Position numbers and translations under genes: made by a program. The notes beneath the pieces are model-generated. The model had not been told where the DNA came from and ran no database searches. It saw nothing but the letters and a program-made list of their open reading frames with translations. 64,000 nt of DNA from CAJQQY01 sp045104975 (GTDB lineage Bacteria > Bacteroidota > Bacteroidia > Chitinophagales > Saprospiraceae): positions 3,141 through 67,140 of the forward strand of contig JBGCCY010000168.1 in assembly GCA_045104975.1 (NCBI GenBank). Reading direction: 5' to 3'. Positions 1 to 7,456 of the stretch are shown piece after piece. Position 1 is the stretch's first letter. Each line of letters starts with the position of its first letter.

Positions 1-23
1 AATAAAAAATTAAATCAAAAATT

Positions 24-845
24 ATGAAAATTAAAAATCTTTCTATTTCCATTTTAGCCATTCTTTTCTTTTCGATGCTAACTTTCAGCTCTTGTAAAAA
101 AGACTTTGACGTGCTGGCTGATCTTCCAGAGACGTTTACAAAAAAGGTTTTGATCGAAGAATTCACCGGTGAATGGTGTGGTGCATGCGCAACTGCATTC
201 CCTCGAATTCAAACTGTACTAGACGAAAATCCAAATACAGTTTTCGCTGCAGCACTTCATTATAATGATCCTTTTAGCACTAGCAAAACTCATCAAATCA
301 AAAGTACTTTTGGAATTTCTAGTTTCCCTTCGGCATTAGTTGATCGATTCTCCTTTGGAACTTCTTCTCCAAGAGTTTCATTATTGACTTCACAGTTGAG
401 GAACAAATCCGAAACTCGCATGGAGGAAAAAGTGACTACTGGTATTAGAATTGATACTGAATTTGGAGAGGAAGGAAAAGCAACTATTAAAGTTTTTGTT
501 GGGCAAAGTAAAATTATGACTGGCGAACCTAGAGTAACAACTTACCTAATAGAAGACGAAGTACCTGAAGTAAATCAAGCAGGTGCATCTGGAAATGATT
601 ATAAACACCATGCCGTAGTACGTGAAATTTTGACGAAGGCTACTGGTAATAAATTAAATAATTTGGATGTGCAAGATCGAGATTTTATCACGCTTCGATT
701 TGAAGATATTGATATTTCTGAATTCAATAAAGATCATTTATCGGTGATTGCTTTTGTTCATTATTCTGATGCAAGTGATAGATCTAATCATGAGATTATT
801 AATGTTCAAAAAGTAAAATTAGGTAAAAACCAAGATTGGGATTAA
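24..845 (+). CDS. Omp28-like lipoprotein with thioredoxin-type CxxC motif
   Basis: The 273-residue product has a lipoprotein signal peptide ending in a lipobox with Cys24. The following KKD resembles the acidic or lysine signal that directs Bacteroidota lipoproteins to the cell surface (inference). Residues about 42-58 contain FTGEWCGACATAFP, a thioredoxin-like active site with Cys52 and Cys55. The rest resembles the Omp28 family of outer-membrane proteins, whose exact function is poorly known; a redox or adhesion role is possible. The ATG at 24 follows an A/T-rich leader. The gene ends in a hairpin at 916-947 and converges with the AraC-type gene. Confidence 0.7.
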   Translation: MKIKNLSISILAILFFSMLTFSSCKKDFDVLADLPETFTKKVLIEEFTGEWCGACATAFPRIQTVLDENPNTVFAAALHYNDPFSTSKTHQIKSTFGISSFPSALVDRFSFGTSSPRVSLLTSQLRNKSETRMEEKVTTGIRIDTEFGEEGKATIKVFVGQSKIMTGEPRVTTYLIEDEVPEVNQAGASGNDYKHHAVVREILTKATGNKLNNLDVQDRDFITLRFEDIDISEFNKDHLSVIAFVHYSDASDRSNHEIINVQKVKLGKNQDWD

Positions 846-915
846 TTCCTTTTCCTAAAAATAAACTCATTAAATTTTTCTATAAGTAACAGTTAGAAAT
901 TAGATAGTTTTGACA

Positions 916-950
916 AAGCACTCGTTGATTTATTTCTCCGAGTGCTTCTT
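916..950. terminator. Hairpin between convergent genes
   Basis: Arms AAGCACTCG (916-924) and CGAGTGCTT (939-947) pair perfectly over 9 bp and are followed by CTTTG. It lies between two convergent genes and probably ends the Omp28-like transcript. Confidence 0.6.
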
Positions 951-975
951 TGTAAATATATTGTTATATAAAACA

Positions 976-1839
976 TTACTCCACTATCTTTTTAATATCT
1001 TTTCGATATGCAGAAGGACTCTTGCCGGTGATTTGTTTAAAAAATTTATTAAAATTTGACACATTTTTAAATCCACTTTCATAACATATTTCTGAAATGC
1101 TTGATTTCTCTTCTGACAATAATTTGCAAGCATGAACGACTCGATATTCGTTGACAAATTTTGTAAATGGTTTTCCTGACAATTTTTTAAAATATCGGCA
1201 GAAGGCAGGAACCGTCATCGTCGCAATTTTAGCAACAGTTTCTAAAGCTATGGGTTCTTGAAAATTTTCACGAATGTGTTTATAGATACTTCTGATACGA
1301 TCATTGTCTTGAGCCTGTACTTCAAAACCAAAATCAGACGCATTCAATATTTCATATTCCTCTGAAATAGCCAAAGTATGAAAGATGGACAACAGTTCTA
1401 TCAATCGTTCAAAATGATCCAACTCATTTAAAAATTCTAGCCGTTGACCAATCTCCTCTCTGGTTTTGCCATAAAAAGAAAGACCTAATCTTGATCGTTC
1501 GAAAAGCTGATTGATAGCATTCAATTCAGGTTTCCCCAAAAATGTTTCTCCTAAAAAATCTCGATTCATTTGTACCACAACTTCACATTCATTCCCAGTC
1601 AAACTATCTGTAAATCCTGAATGCGGAACATTCGATCCGATAAAAATCAAATCACCATCATTAAAATAAGACATGTGATTTCCAATGTGTCGCTTTCCTC
1701 CTCCTCCTTTTATAAATACCATTTCGAGCTCAGGATGATAGTGCCAAAACGGAGTCTTGTTCCGATTAGGATCATCATATTTTCGAACTGAAAATGAGCT
1801 TCCAAAAAAAGTGGGTATTTTTTCAAATGTTGCTTTCAT
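976..1839 (-). CDS. AraC-family transcriptional regulator with cupin sensor domain
   Basis: The 287-residue protein has an N-terminal cupin-like sensor domain (about residues 20-130, with the FWHYHPELEMVFIKGG metal/ligand-binding pattern). A C-terminal pair of helix-turn-helix motifs (about 190-285) follows, including CYESGFKNVSNFNKFFK and the typical ITGKSPSAYRK ending. Family members bind DNA as activators of nearby or sugar-related genes. The divergent neighbour is the small-RNA/secreted-protein locus at 1975-3333, which is a possible target by position only. The ligand cannot be inferred. Confidence 0.88.
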   Translation of the reverse strand: MKATFEKIPTFFGSSFSVRKYDDPNRNKTPFWHYHPELEMVFIKGGGGKRHIGNHMSYFNDGDLIFIGSNVPHSGFTDSLTGNECEVVVQMNRDFLGETFLGKPELNAINQLFERSRLGLSFYGKTREEIGQRLEFLNELDHFERLIELLSIFHTLAISEEYEILNASDFGFEVQAQDNDRIRSIYKHIRENFQEPIALETVAKIATMTVPAFCRYFKKLSGKPFTKFVNEYRVVHACKLLSEEKSSISEICYESGFKNVSNFNKFFKQITGKSPSAYRKDIKKIVE

Positions 1840-1986
1840 AATTTTTCTAATTATCCCTACTCAACTTTATTTCTATTATAAAAGTTGCATCTATTCCTTT
1901 TATATTCTCTAAAGTTAAACAAGTATAATACAAAGTTAACCCATTTTTAACACTTAGACACCCTTTATGTTAATATAGTATCAGAA

Positions 1987-2033
1987 GTTGCCAATTTTAG
2001 CGTAGTTCAACCCACTTATTGAATCTACCTTTG
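1987..2033 (+). promoter_or_regulatory. Promoter of small-RNA unit 1
   Basis: A -7 box TACCTTTG (2026-2033) fits the Bacteroidota TAnnTTTG consensus. Fifteen bases upstream ends a 24-base block (1987-2010; GTTGCCAATTTTAGCGTAG then TTCAA) that recurs at 2265-2287 and 2557-2580 at nearly the same spacing (15, 16 and 15 bases). The block covers the -33 region and upstream, so it could be the -33 element plus an activator site. The predicted start is near 2038. Confidence 0.6.
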
Positions 2034-2140
2034 TATTGCAACTTTAAAGAAAGGATGTATTATTCTCAGAACTTTTCAAATACCTATTTAAAATCACAAT
2101 TTTTATACACTGAGAAAAATACTTGTTAAAGTTGCCTTAA

Positions 2141-2219
2141 TTGAAGTTGATTTTTTGTTTCTATATAGTTTTGTTTTGTAAGAGGAGATGAGCATTATGC
2201 TTATCTCCTCTTTTCTTTT
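2141..2219 (+). repeat. 79-bp direct repeat, copy 1
   Basis: This 79-bp segment recurs at 2355-2433 with a single difference (A2197 versus G2411). It comprises a T-rich linker and the terminator hairpin of the small-RNA unit. A diverged third copy occurs at 3271-3333. Confidence 0.9.
2180..2219 (+). terminator. Rho-independent terminator of small-RNA unit 1
   Basis: AAGAGGAGATGAGCAT (2180-2195) pairs with ATGCTTATCTCCTCTT (2197-2212) with one G-T wobble, followed by TTCTTTT. The innermost pairs probably open to make the loop. Confidence 0.85.
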
Positions 2220-2264
2220 GCATTAGCATCATCAATAAATCCATGCATCAAAATAGCATCAATA

Positions 2265-2311
2265 ATTGCGAATTTTAGTGTAGGCAAAATTATATTCCCG
2301 ATCTATATTTG
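2265..2311 (+). promoter_or_regulatory. Promoter of small-RNA unit 2
   Basis: TATATTTG (2304-2311) is a perfect TAnnTTTG box. The upstream block ATTGCGAATTTTAGTGTAGG (2265-2284, then CAA) matches the blocks of units 1 and 3. The predicted start is about 2316. Confidence 0.6.
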
Positions 2312-2354
2312 TATTGTAATTAGGAAATAAACACTTTCTAATTTACCATTTAAT

Positions 2355-2433
2355 TTGAAGTTGATTTTTTGTTTCTATATAGTTTTGTTTTGTAAGAGGA
2401 GATGAGCATTGTGCTTATCTCCTCTTTTCTTTT
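2355..2433 (+). repeat. 79-bp direct repeat, copy 2
   Basis: Second copy of the linker-plus-terminator repeat at 2141-2219, one mismatch. Confidence 0.9.
2394..2433 (+). terminator. Rho-independent terminator of small-RNA unit 2
   Basis: AAGAGGAGATGAGCA (2394-2408) pairs with TGCTTATCTCCTCTT (2412-2426) around the loop TTG, followed by a T-rich tail. Confidence 0.85.
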
Positions 2434-2556
2434 TGGAGAAATTGAAAACCAACGGCAAAGCTTATTTTTCCTTTCTATCCATTTTTAACTTCCCTCGATA
2501 CTAAATTAACCTAGTATCATTTCATTATAAATTTAAGGATCAAAATAACATCAAAC

Positions 2557-2603
2557 GTTGCGAATTGTAAAGTAGTCCAACAATAATTTCTCCTATAGTT
2601 TTG
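2557..2603 (+). promoter_or_regulatory. Promoter of the secreted-protein unit (unit 3)
   Basis: TAGTTTTG (2596-2603) fits TAnnTTTG. The upstream block GTTGCGAATTGTAAAGTAG (2557-2575, then TCCAA) is homologous to the blocks of units 1 and 2. The predicted start near 2608 gives a 35-base leader before the ATG at 2644. Confidence 0.55.
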
Positions 2604-2643
2604 TGTTATCATTTTTATTTAAAAATCAAAAACACATTTTATT

Positions 2644-3264
2644 ATGAAAAAGATGACAGAAAACTTTAAGCATTTTTTATTTGTAATTGTATTAGTGCCA
2701 GCGTTATTGATCACTTCAAACATCTTTGCAAATGATTCTCAACCTAGCTTAAAAATCGTTCCAGGAAAAAATAATGCATTCACTCTTATTTCAAATAATG
2801 CAAAAAAATCTGATGTAACTATTCGGATTTTTGATAACGAAGGCCTTAGTTTACTTAGAGAAAAAATTGAAGTAAATAGTGCATTTTCAAAATCATATGA
2901 TTTATCTAATATGCCAAATGGGATCTACGAAGTAGAAATTGAGGATAATATTTCATTCCGTAAATACTTTGTTATAACTGCCTCTGATACCATTGAAATT
3001 CTAGAAAACAATGAAGAGAAAATATTTAAACCTATTGTAGTACTAGAGGAATCCTTGCTAAAATTCAATCTTCTAAATTTGGGGAGCGGTGATGTAGAAT
3101 TAAGTTTAAATAATCGACTAGGAGAAAAAATTTATACTGAAAAAATCCAAAATACGATTGCAATTCATAAAGGATTTGATTTATCGAAATTACCTTCTGG
3201 GAATTATTCCGTTGAAGTGAGAACAGAGGGAAAATATTTTTCCGTTGATGTAAATTTGAAATAA
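2644..3264 (+). CDS. Secreted protein with two sorting-domain-like repeats
   Basis: The 206-residue product has a signal peptide (about 1-29, ending SNIFA). Two homologous beta-rich repeats of about 80 residues follow. Their ends read DLSNMPNGIYEVEIED and DLSKLPSGNYSVEVRTEGK. This LSxLPxGxYxVxV pattern resembles the C-terminal sorting domain of type IX secretion cargo, but here the protein consists of almost nothing else. It may be a stand-alone periplasmic or surface beta-sandwich. It is the only long gene in the three-unit repeat locus and ends in the related terminator at 3297-3333. Function unknown. Confidence 0.7.
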   Translation: MKKMTENFKHFLFVIVLVPALLITSNIFANDSQPSLKIVPGKNNAFTLISNNAKKSDVTIRIFDNEGLSLLREKIEVNSAFSKSYDLSNMPNGIYEVEIEDNISFRKYFVITASDTIEILENNEEKIFKPIVVLEESLLKFNLLNLGSGDVELSLNNRLGEKIYTEKIQNTIAIHKGFDLSKLPSGNYSVEVRTEGKYFSVDVNLK

Positions 3265-3270
3265 AAAAAT

Positions 3271-3333
3271 GATTTTTCGTTTCAATATAGTTTTGCAATA
3301 GAGGTGAGTTTCGATTACTTACCTCTATTTTTT
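3271..3333 (+). terminator. Diverged third copy of the linker-terminator element
   Basis: The linker GATTTTTCGTTTCAATATAG plus TTTTG (3271-3295) matches the linker of units 1 and 2. AATAGAGGTGAG (3297-3308) pairs with CTTACCTCTATT (3318-3329), followed by a T run. The arms differ from units 1 and 2, yet the stem is kept, including the G-T wobble in GAG/CTT, which suggests selection on structure. Confidence 0.8.
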
Positions 3334-3340
3334 ATCAAAA

Positions 3341-3379
3341 AAAAGTTCTTCCAACTCTTGTTGAGCTGGAAGAACTTTT
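3341..3379 (-). terminator. Terminator of the Coq4-like gene
   Basis: AAAAGTTCTTCCA (3341-3353) and TGGAAGAACTTTT (3367-3379) pair perfectly over 13 bp, giving T runs on both strands. It lies just downstream of the minus-strand gene ending at 3391 and could act in both directions. Confidence 0.8.
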
Positions 3380-3390
3380 CCATTAAAAAT

Positions 3391-4056
3391 CTATGCATAA
3401 ATATTTACATTCATTCTTTTAAAATTCAATCGAACTTCTTCCAATGGATGTCCCAAAACTGTTTCCCATTGGAAAACAAATAAGTTTTCACATCTTCCTC
3501 CAATCTTCCATGCATGGATTAATCGTTTGATTAGCGAATGAAATTCCATCGGTTGTTTCATCATTGTTTTCAATAGTACGCCCATCATAATTAAATAACA
3601 AATCGGCATTCCAGTTTGTCGAGCAGTAAAAGCATTCACCTCCGCTTCGCCATGGAGATCAGTTCCATAGCCTAAGGCTAGATGTAAATAGTCATGAATT
3701 TTTCGACGACGTTCCCGTAAATAAATAGCAGAAGAAGGTTTTTCATTTTCCAACAAAGGATACACATCTAAATCTTGAGAGCTCATAAATTCAAAGAGTG
3801 CATATCCAAATGACTCTTTTGGTAAATCTTTCAACGTATCCAAATCCAATTTAGAATAGCCATAATTGAAATTTACTTGCTCTTCGATTGCTGGATTTTC
3901 TAACAAATCATCAACCGCAATTTTAGCCAATTTACTTTCTGATAATTTATTTCCAACAAAAAGTAAACTGTGCAAACTTTTACTTGGAATCAATAATAAC
4001 CTGATCGCGTGATAAAGAAAAACGATACTATTTTTTATACTTATTAAGTTTTTCAT
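3391..4056 (-). CDS. Coq4-family protein
   Basis: The 221-residue protein carries the Coq4 signature HDxxH-x11-E as HDYLHLALGYGTDLHGE, with His121, Asp122, His125 and Glu137. In mitochondria and proteobacteria Coq4 organises or catalyses a step in ubiquinone synthesis. Bacteroidota normally use menaquinone, so the role here is unclear. It follows the FabD-like gene on the same strand with an 81-bp gap that contains a hairpin, so co-transcription would be partial at best. No signal peptide. Family assignment is good, function uncertain. Confidence 0.72.
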   Translation of the reverse strand: MKNLISIKNSIVFLYHAIRLLLIPSKSLHSLLFVGNKLSESKLAKIAVDDLLENPAIEEQVNFNYGYSKLDLDTLKDLPKESFGYALFEFMSSQDLDVYPLLENEKPSSAIYLRERRRKIHDYLHLALGYGTDLHGEAEVNAFTARQTGMPICYLIMMGVLLKTMMKQPMEFHSLIKRLIHAWKIGGRCENLFVFQWETVLGHPLEEVRLNFKRMNVNIYA

Positions 4057-4091
4057 GTCGTTAATTTTTAGTTTAAAAAATGTTTTTCAAG

Positions 4092-4125
4092 AAGGAAGAA
4101 CAAGACTTGAATCTCGTTCTTCCTT
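4092..4125 (-). terminator. Hairpin after the FabD-like gene
   Basis: AAGGAAGAAC (4092-4101) pairs with GTTCTTCCTT (4116-4125) between the FabD-like and Coq4-like genes. The downstream T run on the minus strand is interrupted, so termination may be partial. Confidence 0.55.
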
Positions 4126-4137
4126 TTTACAAAAAAA

Positions 4138-5079
4138 TTAGCTTTGTAAACCTTGAATATCTTTCGTATTCAAAAACCAATCTTCCATCTCAATATTCGA
4201 CACATTCAGATCCATCTTTTCGATAAATTTTAAGAGTGTCGAAGCTGGCCCAATACTCACAAATTTTACTTTTTTATACTTATCCAAAATACTTTTAATC
4301 GTATCCGTAAATCGTAATGTTGAATTAATATTCAATTTTGAATCATTCAAAATCTCTTCTTGCTCTTTTAATTCTTTTGCAAAAACAGTTGAAAAAATTG
4401 GATATAATTTTTGATCTACTTGGCACGCTTTTTCAATATCATCTGCCAACGCTTTCGAAACTGGATCCATTAATTTACAATGCAAAGGAAATGGATACAT
4501 CAATTTATATTTGATGTGATGAGGTGTCGCAACTTTTTCAATCCAGTGTTTAATCTCTTTCATCCCTCCTGCGATGAGAAAAAAATGATCATTTTGTAGC
4601 ACACTTATCTCTAAATTGGAAGCTTTCAATTGTAAAACCTCTTCCATCTCATGAATTGGTTTTTCCAAAAAAACTTGCATCGTTGCACCTGGCGCAACCG
4701 TCGCACCGAGTTCCGTGAATTTATATAACAATAGAACTGCATCTTCAAAATTTACTAAATTCGAAACTACAGAGCGAGCAATATCGCCTAAAGAAAGTCC
4801 CATCACCACATCTACTTTATAGCCTGACTTTTTGTAGGAATCAAAAATTGCTACCTGTGTAGCCAGCGAACAAAGCACCAATTTTTGGAAGCCTTGCAGC
4901 GAACGTTCATTCTCTTGGATCATATAATCAGGAAGGCTCAATGACCGACCTGTGTTTTTAAAAATAATCTGTTCAGTCAAAGTAACTTTAGCTTTTACAG
5001 ACTTCATTTGAAATGCCATTTTTCGAATTTCTGCTTTCTCAATGGCATCTGTCCCTGGAAATAATGCAATGGTTTTCAT
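4138..5079 (-). CDS. FabD-like acyltransferase-fold protein
   Basis: The 313-residue protein aligns with malonyl-CoA:ACP transacylases: FPG start, nucleophile elbow GLSLGD with Ser96, and His200 in FPLHCKLMDPVSKAL, the spacing expected of the catalytic pair. The usual GHSLGE is changed to GLSLGD, and the N-terminal GQG is replaced by GTD. It probably transfers an acyl group between CoA and a carrier protein, or is a specialised relative in a secondary pathway. No acyl carrier protein or ketosynthase gene is adjacent; the partner is the Coq4-like gene. The housekeeping fabD role is less likely given the altered motifs. Confidence 0.65.
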   Translation of the reverse strand: MKTIALFPGTDAIEKAEIRKMAFQMKSVKAKVTLTEQIIFKNTGRSLSLPDYMIQENERSLQGFQKLVLCSLATQVAIFDSYKKSGYKVDVVMGLSLGDIARSVVSNLVNFEDAVLLLYKFTELGATVAPGATMQVFLEKPIHEMEEVLQLKASNLEISVLQNDHFFLIAGGMKEIKHWIEKVATPHHIKYKLMYPFPLHCKLMDPVSKALADDIEKACQVDQKLYPIFSTVFAKELKEQEEILNDSKLNINSTLRFTDTIKSILDKYKKVKFVSIGPASTLLKFIEKMDLNVSNIEMEDWFLNTKDIQGLQS

Positions 5080-5427
5080 AATTAGTAATTTTTAAATGTT
5101 CAAGTTTTAAGATTCGATAATGGAATATTAAAACCTATGAAATTTTGATAAATTATACCAACAAGATGCAAGGGAAAACCAAAGAGAGTTTAGTAAAAAA
5201 TGATACAGTTATATTTATTTTTATCTAATGTAAAGAAATCGGAAAGAACTGATTTCATGGCAAAGGATTGCCAGAGAAGTAAATTTTAGGTAAGTTTTTT
5301 TTTATTCGGTTTAAGAACAAAAATTTATATCTTGAAAGAAATGACGATATTCCCTGTCCTTATCTTGCGTAATATTGCCAAATTTCTCAAATCATAAATC
5401 CTTGTTCGATATTCGATATCCCCATTG
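5080..5427. other. 348-bp gap with no recognisable gene
   Basis: AT-rich spacer between two minus-strand genes. It probably holds the promoter of the FabD-like gene. A 29-codon plus-strand frame near 5195 has nothing to support it. No repeat or strong hairpin seen. Confidence 0.5.
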
Positions 5428-5961
5428 TTACAGCCACCCCAATTCATCCAAGGCCAAATAAGCAGCAGCTACATTTCCATTCATTCGTTCATCATTTTTA
5501 TTTTTAATAAAAACTCGAAACTCCTCAAAGGGCATTTTCAAAACATCAATAAATTCATTTTCATCTAAATTCTGATCTGCCACTTTTTTACAATTCGTCG
5601 CTAAAAGTATATGTTGTTTTTGGGTAAAATAGGATTTATGAAATGTTTTTAGAAAAATGATTTTCTCCGCCTGATAGCCAGTTTCTTCCAATAATTCTCT
5701 GGCTGCGCAATCTTCTAATTTTTCTCCTTCATCAATCGCTCCCTCTGGAAAACTAGTAATCTCTCGCTCTGCTCCTACTCGAAATTGATTAACCAAAATA
5801 GCTTCTCGATTTTCAGTAAAAGCAGCAATCGTTACAAAATCCATCTCGCCAATCACATCGAATTCTGCTTCTTTTCCATTAGGCATTAAAAACTTTCTAA
5901 CAATGACTTTACGCCAACCTGAGTAAGCGATTCGTTCTGATATTTTTTTCCATTTTTTCAT
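5428..5961 (-). CDS. Nudix hydrolase, ADP-ribose pyrophosphatase-like
   Basis: The 177-residue protein holds a complete Nudix box G-x5-E-x7-REUxEExGU, read as GAIDEGEKLEDCAARELLEETGY. The fold and the VNQFRVGAERE strand upstream of the box fit enzymes that hydrolyse ADP-ribose or nucleoside-diphosphate sugars with Mg2+ bound by the box glutamates. It is cytoplasmic, a single gene and of usual length. The exact substrate cannot be read from the sequence. Confidence 0.85.
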   Translation of the reverse strand: MKKWKKISERIAYSGWRKVIVRKFLMPNGKEAEFDVIGEMDFVTIAAFTENREAILVNQFRVGAEREITSFPEGAIDEGEKLEDCAARELLEETGYQAEKIIFLKTFHKSYFTQKQHILLATNCKKVADQNLDENEFIDVLKMPFEEFRVFIKNKNDERMNGNVAAAYLALDELGWL

Positions 5962-6090
5962 GGCTGAAATTTAGTTATTTCTTGAGATAAAAAAAGTATT
6001 CGAAACATACTAAATTATTTCCGCCCCAACCTTTTTTAAATTTTCAATGTCTATCTTAACGAGATAATCATTAAAAAAAATCAATCCAGT

Positions 6091-7359
6091 ATGAAAAATT
6101 TAAAACTCTTTACCGCCCTATTATGTATCGTTTCATTTAGTTTCCAAAGCTGTATGAAAGATAAATGTACTCGCGAGTACACCTACACTAAATTTACTCC
6201 TGTCTATAAAACAATGGAGGAAATGACTGTTGATATTAAATCCGAATCTCCTCGGGAATTAGTTCAACCTGGCAAAATCTATTTTTACAATAATTATATT
6301 TTCATCAATGAAATAAAAGAAGGGATTCATGTAATCGATAATTCAGATCCTGAGAACCCTCAAAATATTGCTTTTATAAATATGCCCGGCAATGTAGATA
6401 TGGCTATAAAAGACAATGTCCTTATTGGAGATTCTTATTTATTTTTAATGACTGTTGACATTTCAGATCCTATGAATGTTCAATTGATTGGTAGACAAGA
6501 ACAATGGAATTATCATTTCCCTCAAGATGCTTCTGGTAATTTCGTTGTAGATTATAAAGAAGAAGAGATAACAGAAACCGTAGATTGCGATGCTCCAAAT
6601 AATTATTTAGAACATACTCGTGATGGATCATTTGCTCCTGCGATTTTTAATAGCAATAGTGCTGGAGCAACTCAATCATCAACTGGAGTTGGTGGATCTA
6701 TGGCAAGATTTACAATTTATGATCAATATCTATATGCTGTAGATATGCACTACATGAAGGTAGTTGATATTTCAGATTTCAGTAACCCAACCGAAGAAAA
6801 GAGTATTTATATTGGATCTGATATCGAAACAATATTCCCTTACGGAGATAAGTTATTTATCGGTTCTCGAAGTGGAATGTTTATCTATGAAAATGCTGAT
6901 CCATTGAATCCTGTGCTATTAGGAACATTTGAACATGCCCGAGCTTGCGACCCAGTTTTTGTAAAAGATAATTATGCTTACGTTACTTTGCATTCTGATA
7001 ATATTGCCTGTGGAGGATTTACAGATCAATTAGACTTAATCGATATTACAGATTTGACAAATCCTTTTTTGGTGAAAACTTTCCAAATGGATAATCCTCA
7101 TGGACTATCCATCAAAGGAGATAATCTTTTTATTTGCGAAGGAGATTTTGGTTTGAAAACATTTGACATATCAGATCCTGCAACTCTGAATGAGCGATTA
7201 GTTTCTCATCTTGAAAATTTTTCAACCTATGATGTCATTTCAATTCCTGGGAACGAAAATATTTTATTAGTCATTGGTGATGATGGTTTTTATCAATTTA
7301 ATTTTGATGATCCAAATCAACTCATTCAGTTAAGTCATATCCCTGTGAAACGAAAATAA
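6091..7359 (+). CDS. LVIVD-repeat beta-propeller lipoprotein
   Basis: The 422-residue protein has a lipobox at Cys21 (FQSC). It then carries repeated blades built on HVIDNSDPENPQNI, MTVDISDPMNVQLI, KVVDISDFSNPTEE, DLIDITDLTNPFLV and TFDISDPATLNE. These are LVIVD repeats forming a beta-propeller, usually on the outer membrane or outside. The domain binds partners or ligands but has no known catalysis. It ends in a terminator at 7393-7434 and is a single transcription unit. Confidence 0.82.
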   Translation: MKNLKLFTALLCIVSFSFQSCMKDKCTREYTYTKFTPVYKTMEEMTVDIKSESPRELVQPGKIYFYNNYIFINEIKEGIHVIDNSDPENPQNIAFINMPGNVDMAIKDNVLIGDSYLFLMTVDISDPMNVQLIGRQEQWNYHFPQDASGNFVVDYKEEEITETVDCDAPNNYLEHTRDGSFAPAIFNSNSAGATQSSTGVGGSMARFTIYDQYLYAVDMHYMKVVDISDFSNPTEEKSIYIGSDIETIFPYGDKLFIGSRSGMFIYENADPLNPVLLGTFEHARACDPVFVKDNYAYVTLHSDNIACGGFTDQLDLIDITDLTNPFLVKTFQMDNPHGLSIKGDNLFICEGDFGLKTFDISDPATLNERLVSHLENFSTYDVISIPGNENILLVIGDDGFYQFNFDDPNQLIQLSHIPVKRK

Positions 7360-7392
7360 GACTGAAAATTATTAAAGCTAAAACTATTACTC

Positions 7393-7434
7393 AATCAGAA
7401 GTCAGTTTGTAAAAATCTGATTTCTGATTTTTTT
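7393..7434 (+). terminator. Rho-independent terminator after the LVIVD protein
   Basis: AATCAGAAGTCAG (7393-7405) pairs with CTGATTTCTGATT (7417-7429) with one G-T wobble, followed by T5. Confidence 0.8.
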
Positions 7435-7456
7435 ATCAAAAGAAATTTTAGTCAAA

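Larger units (their letters stand above)
2038..2219 (+). ncRNA. Candidate structured small RNA, unit 1
   Basis: The predicted transcript is about 180 nt. Its first ten bases GCAACTTTAA (2038-2047) pair perfectly with TTAAAGTTGC (2126-2135). Inside, GTATT (2057-2061) pairs with AATAC (2118-2122) and TTCTCAG (2063-2069) with CTGAGAA (2110-2116), separated only by an A-A mismatch. The RNA then runs through a conserved linker into a strong terminator hairpin. Predicted start, long-range helix and terminator agree, so a stable RNA is likely. A 24-codon frame (2055-2129) lies inside it and could be a small peptide instead, but unit 2 does not preserve it. The long hairpin shape recalls 6S RNA, but I cannot assign a family. 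Confidence 0.55.
2316..2433 (+). ncRNA. Candidate small RNA, unit 2
   Basis: The predicted transcript is about 118 nt and has no start codon that opens a useful frame. The 5' end GTAATTAGgAAA (2316-2327) folds back on TTTCTAAtTTAC (2334-2345) with small bulges, so again the first transcribed bases enter a helix. The shared 79-bp linker plus terminator (2355-2433) follows. It has the architecture of unit 1 with a shorter 5' hairpin. Confidence 0.55.

Noticed and set aside
2168..2175. TAGTTTTG in the linker of the small-RNA units as an internal promoter
   Set aside because: It fits the -7 consensus, but a transcript from it would hold only the terminator hairpin, and the upstream block found at the three real promoters is missing.
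2141..2433. Two 79-bp repeats as the start of a CRISPR array
   Set aside because: Only two copies, spacing of over 130 bp, and the repeat contains a terminator hairpin with T tail.
5195..5290. 29-codon frame in the gap before the Nudix gene
   Set aside because: No promoter, no conserved pattern and composition like the surrounding spacer.
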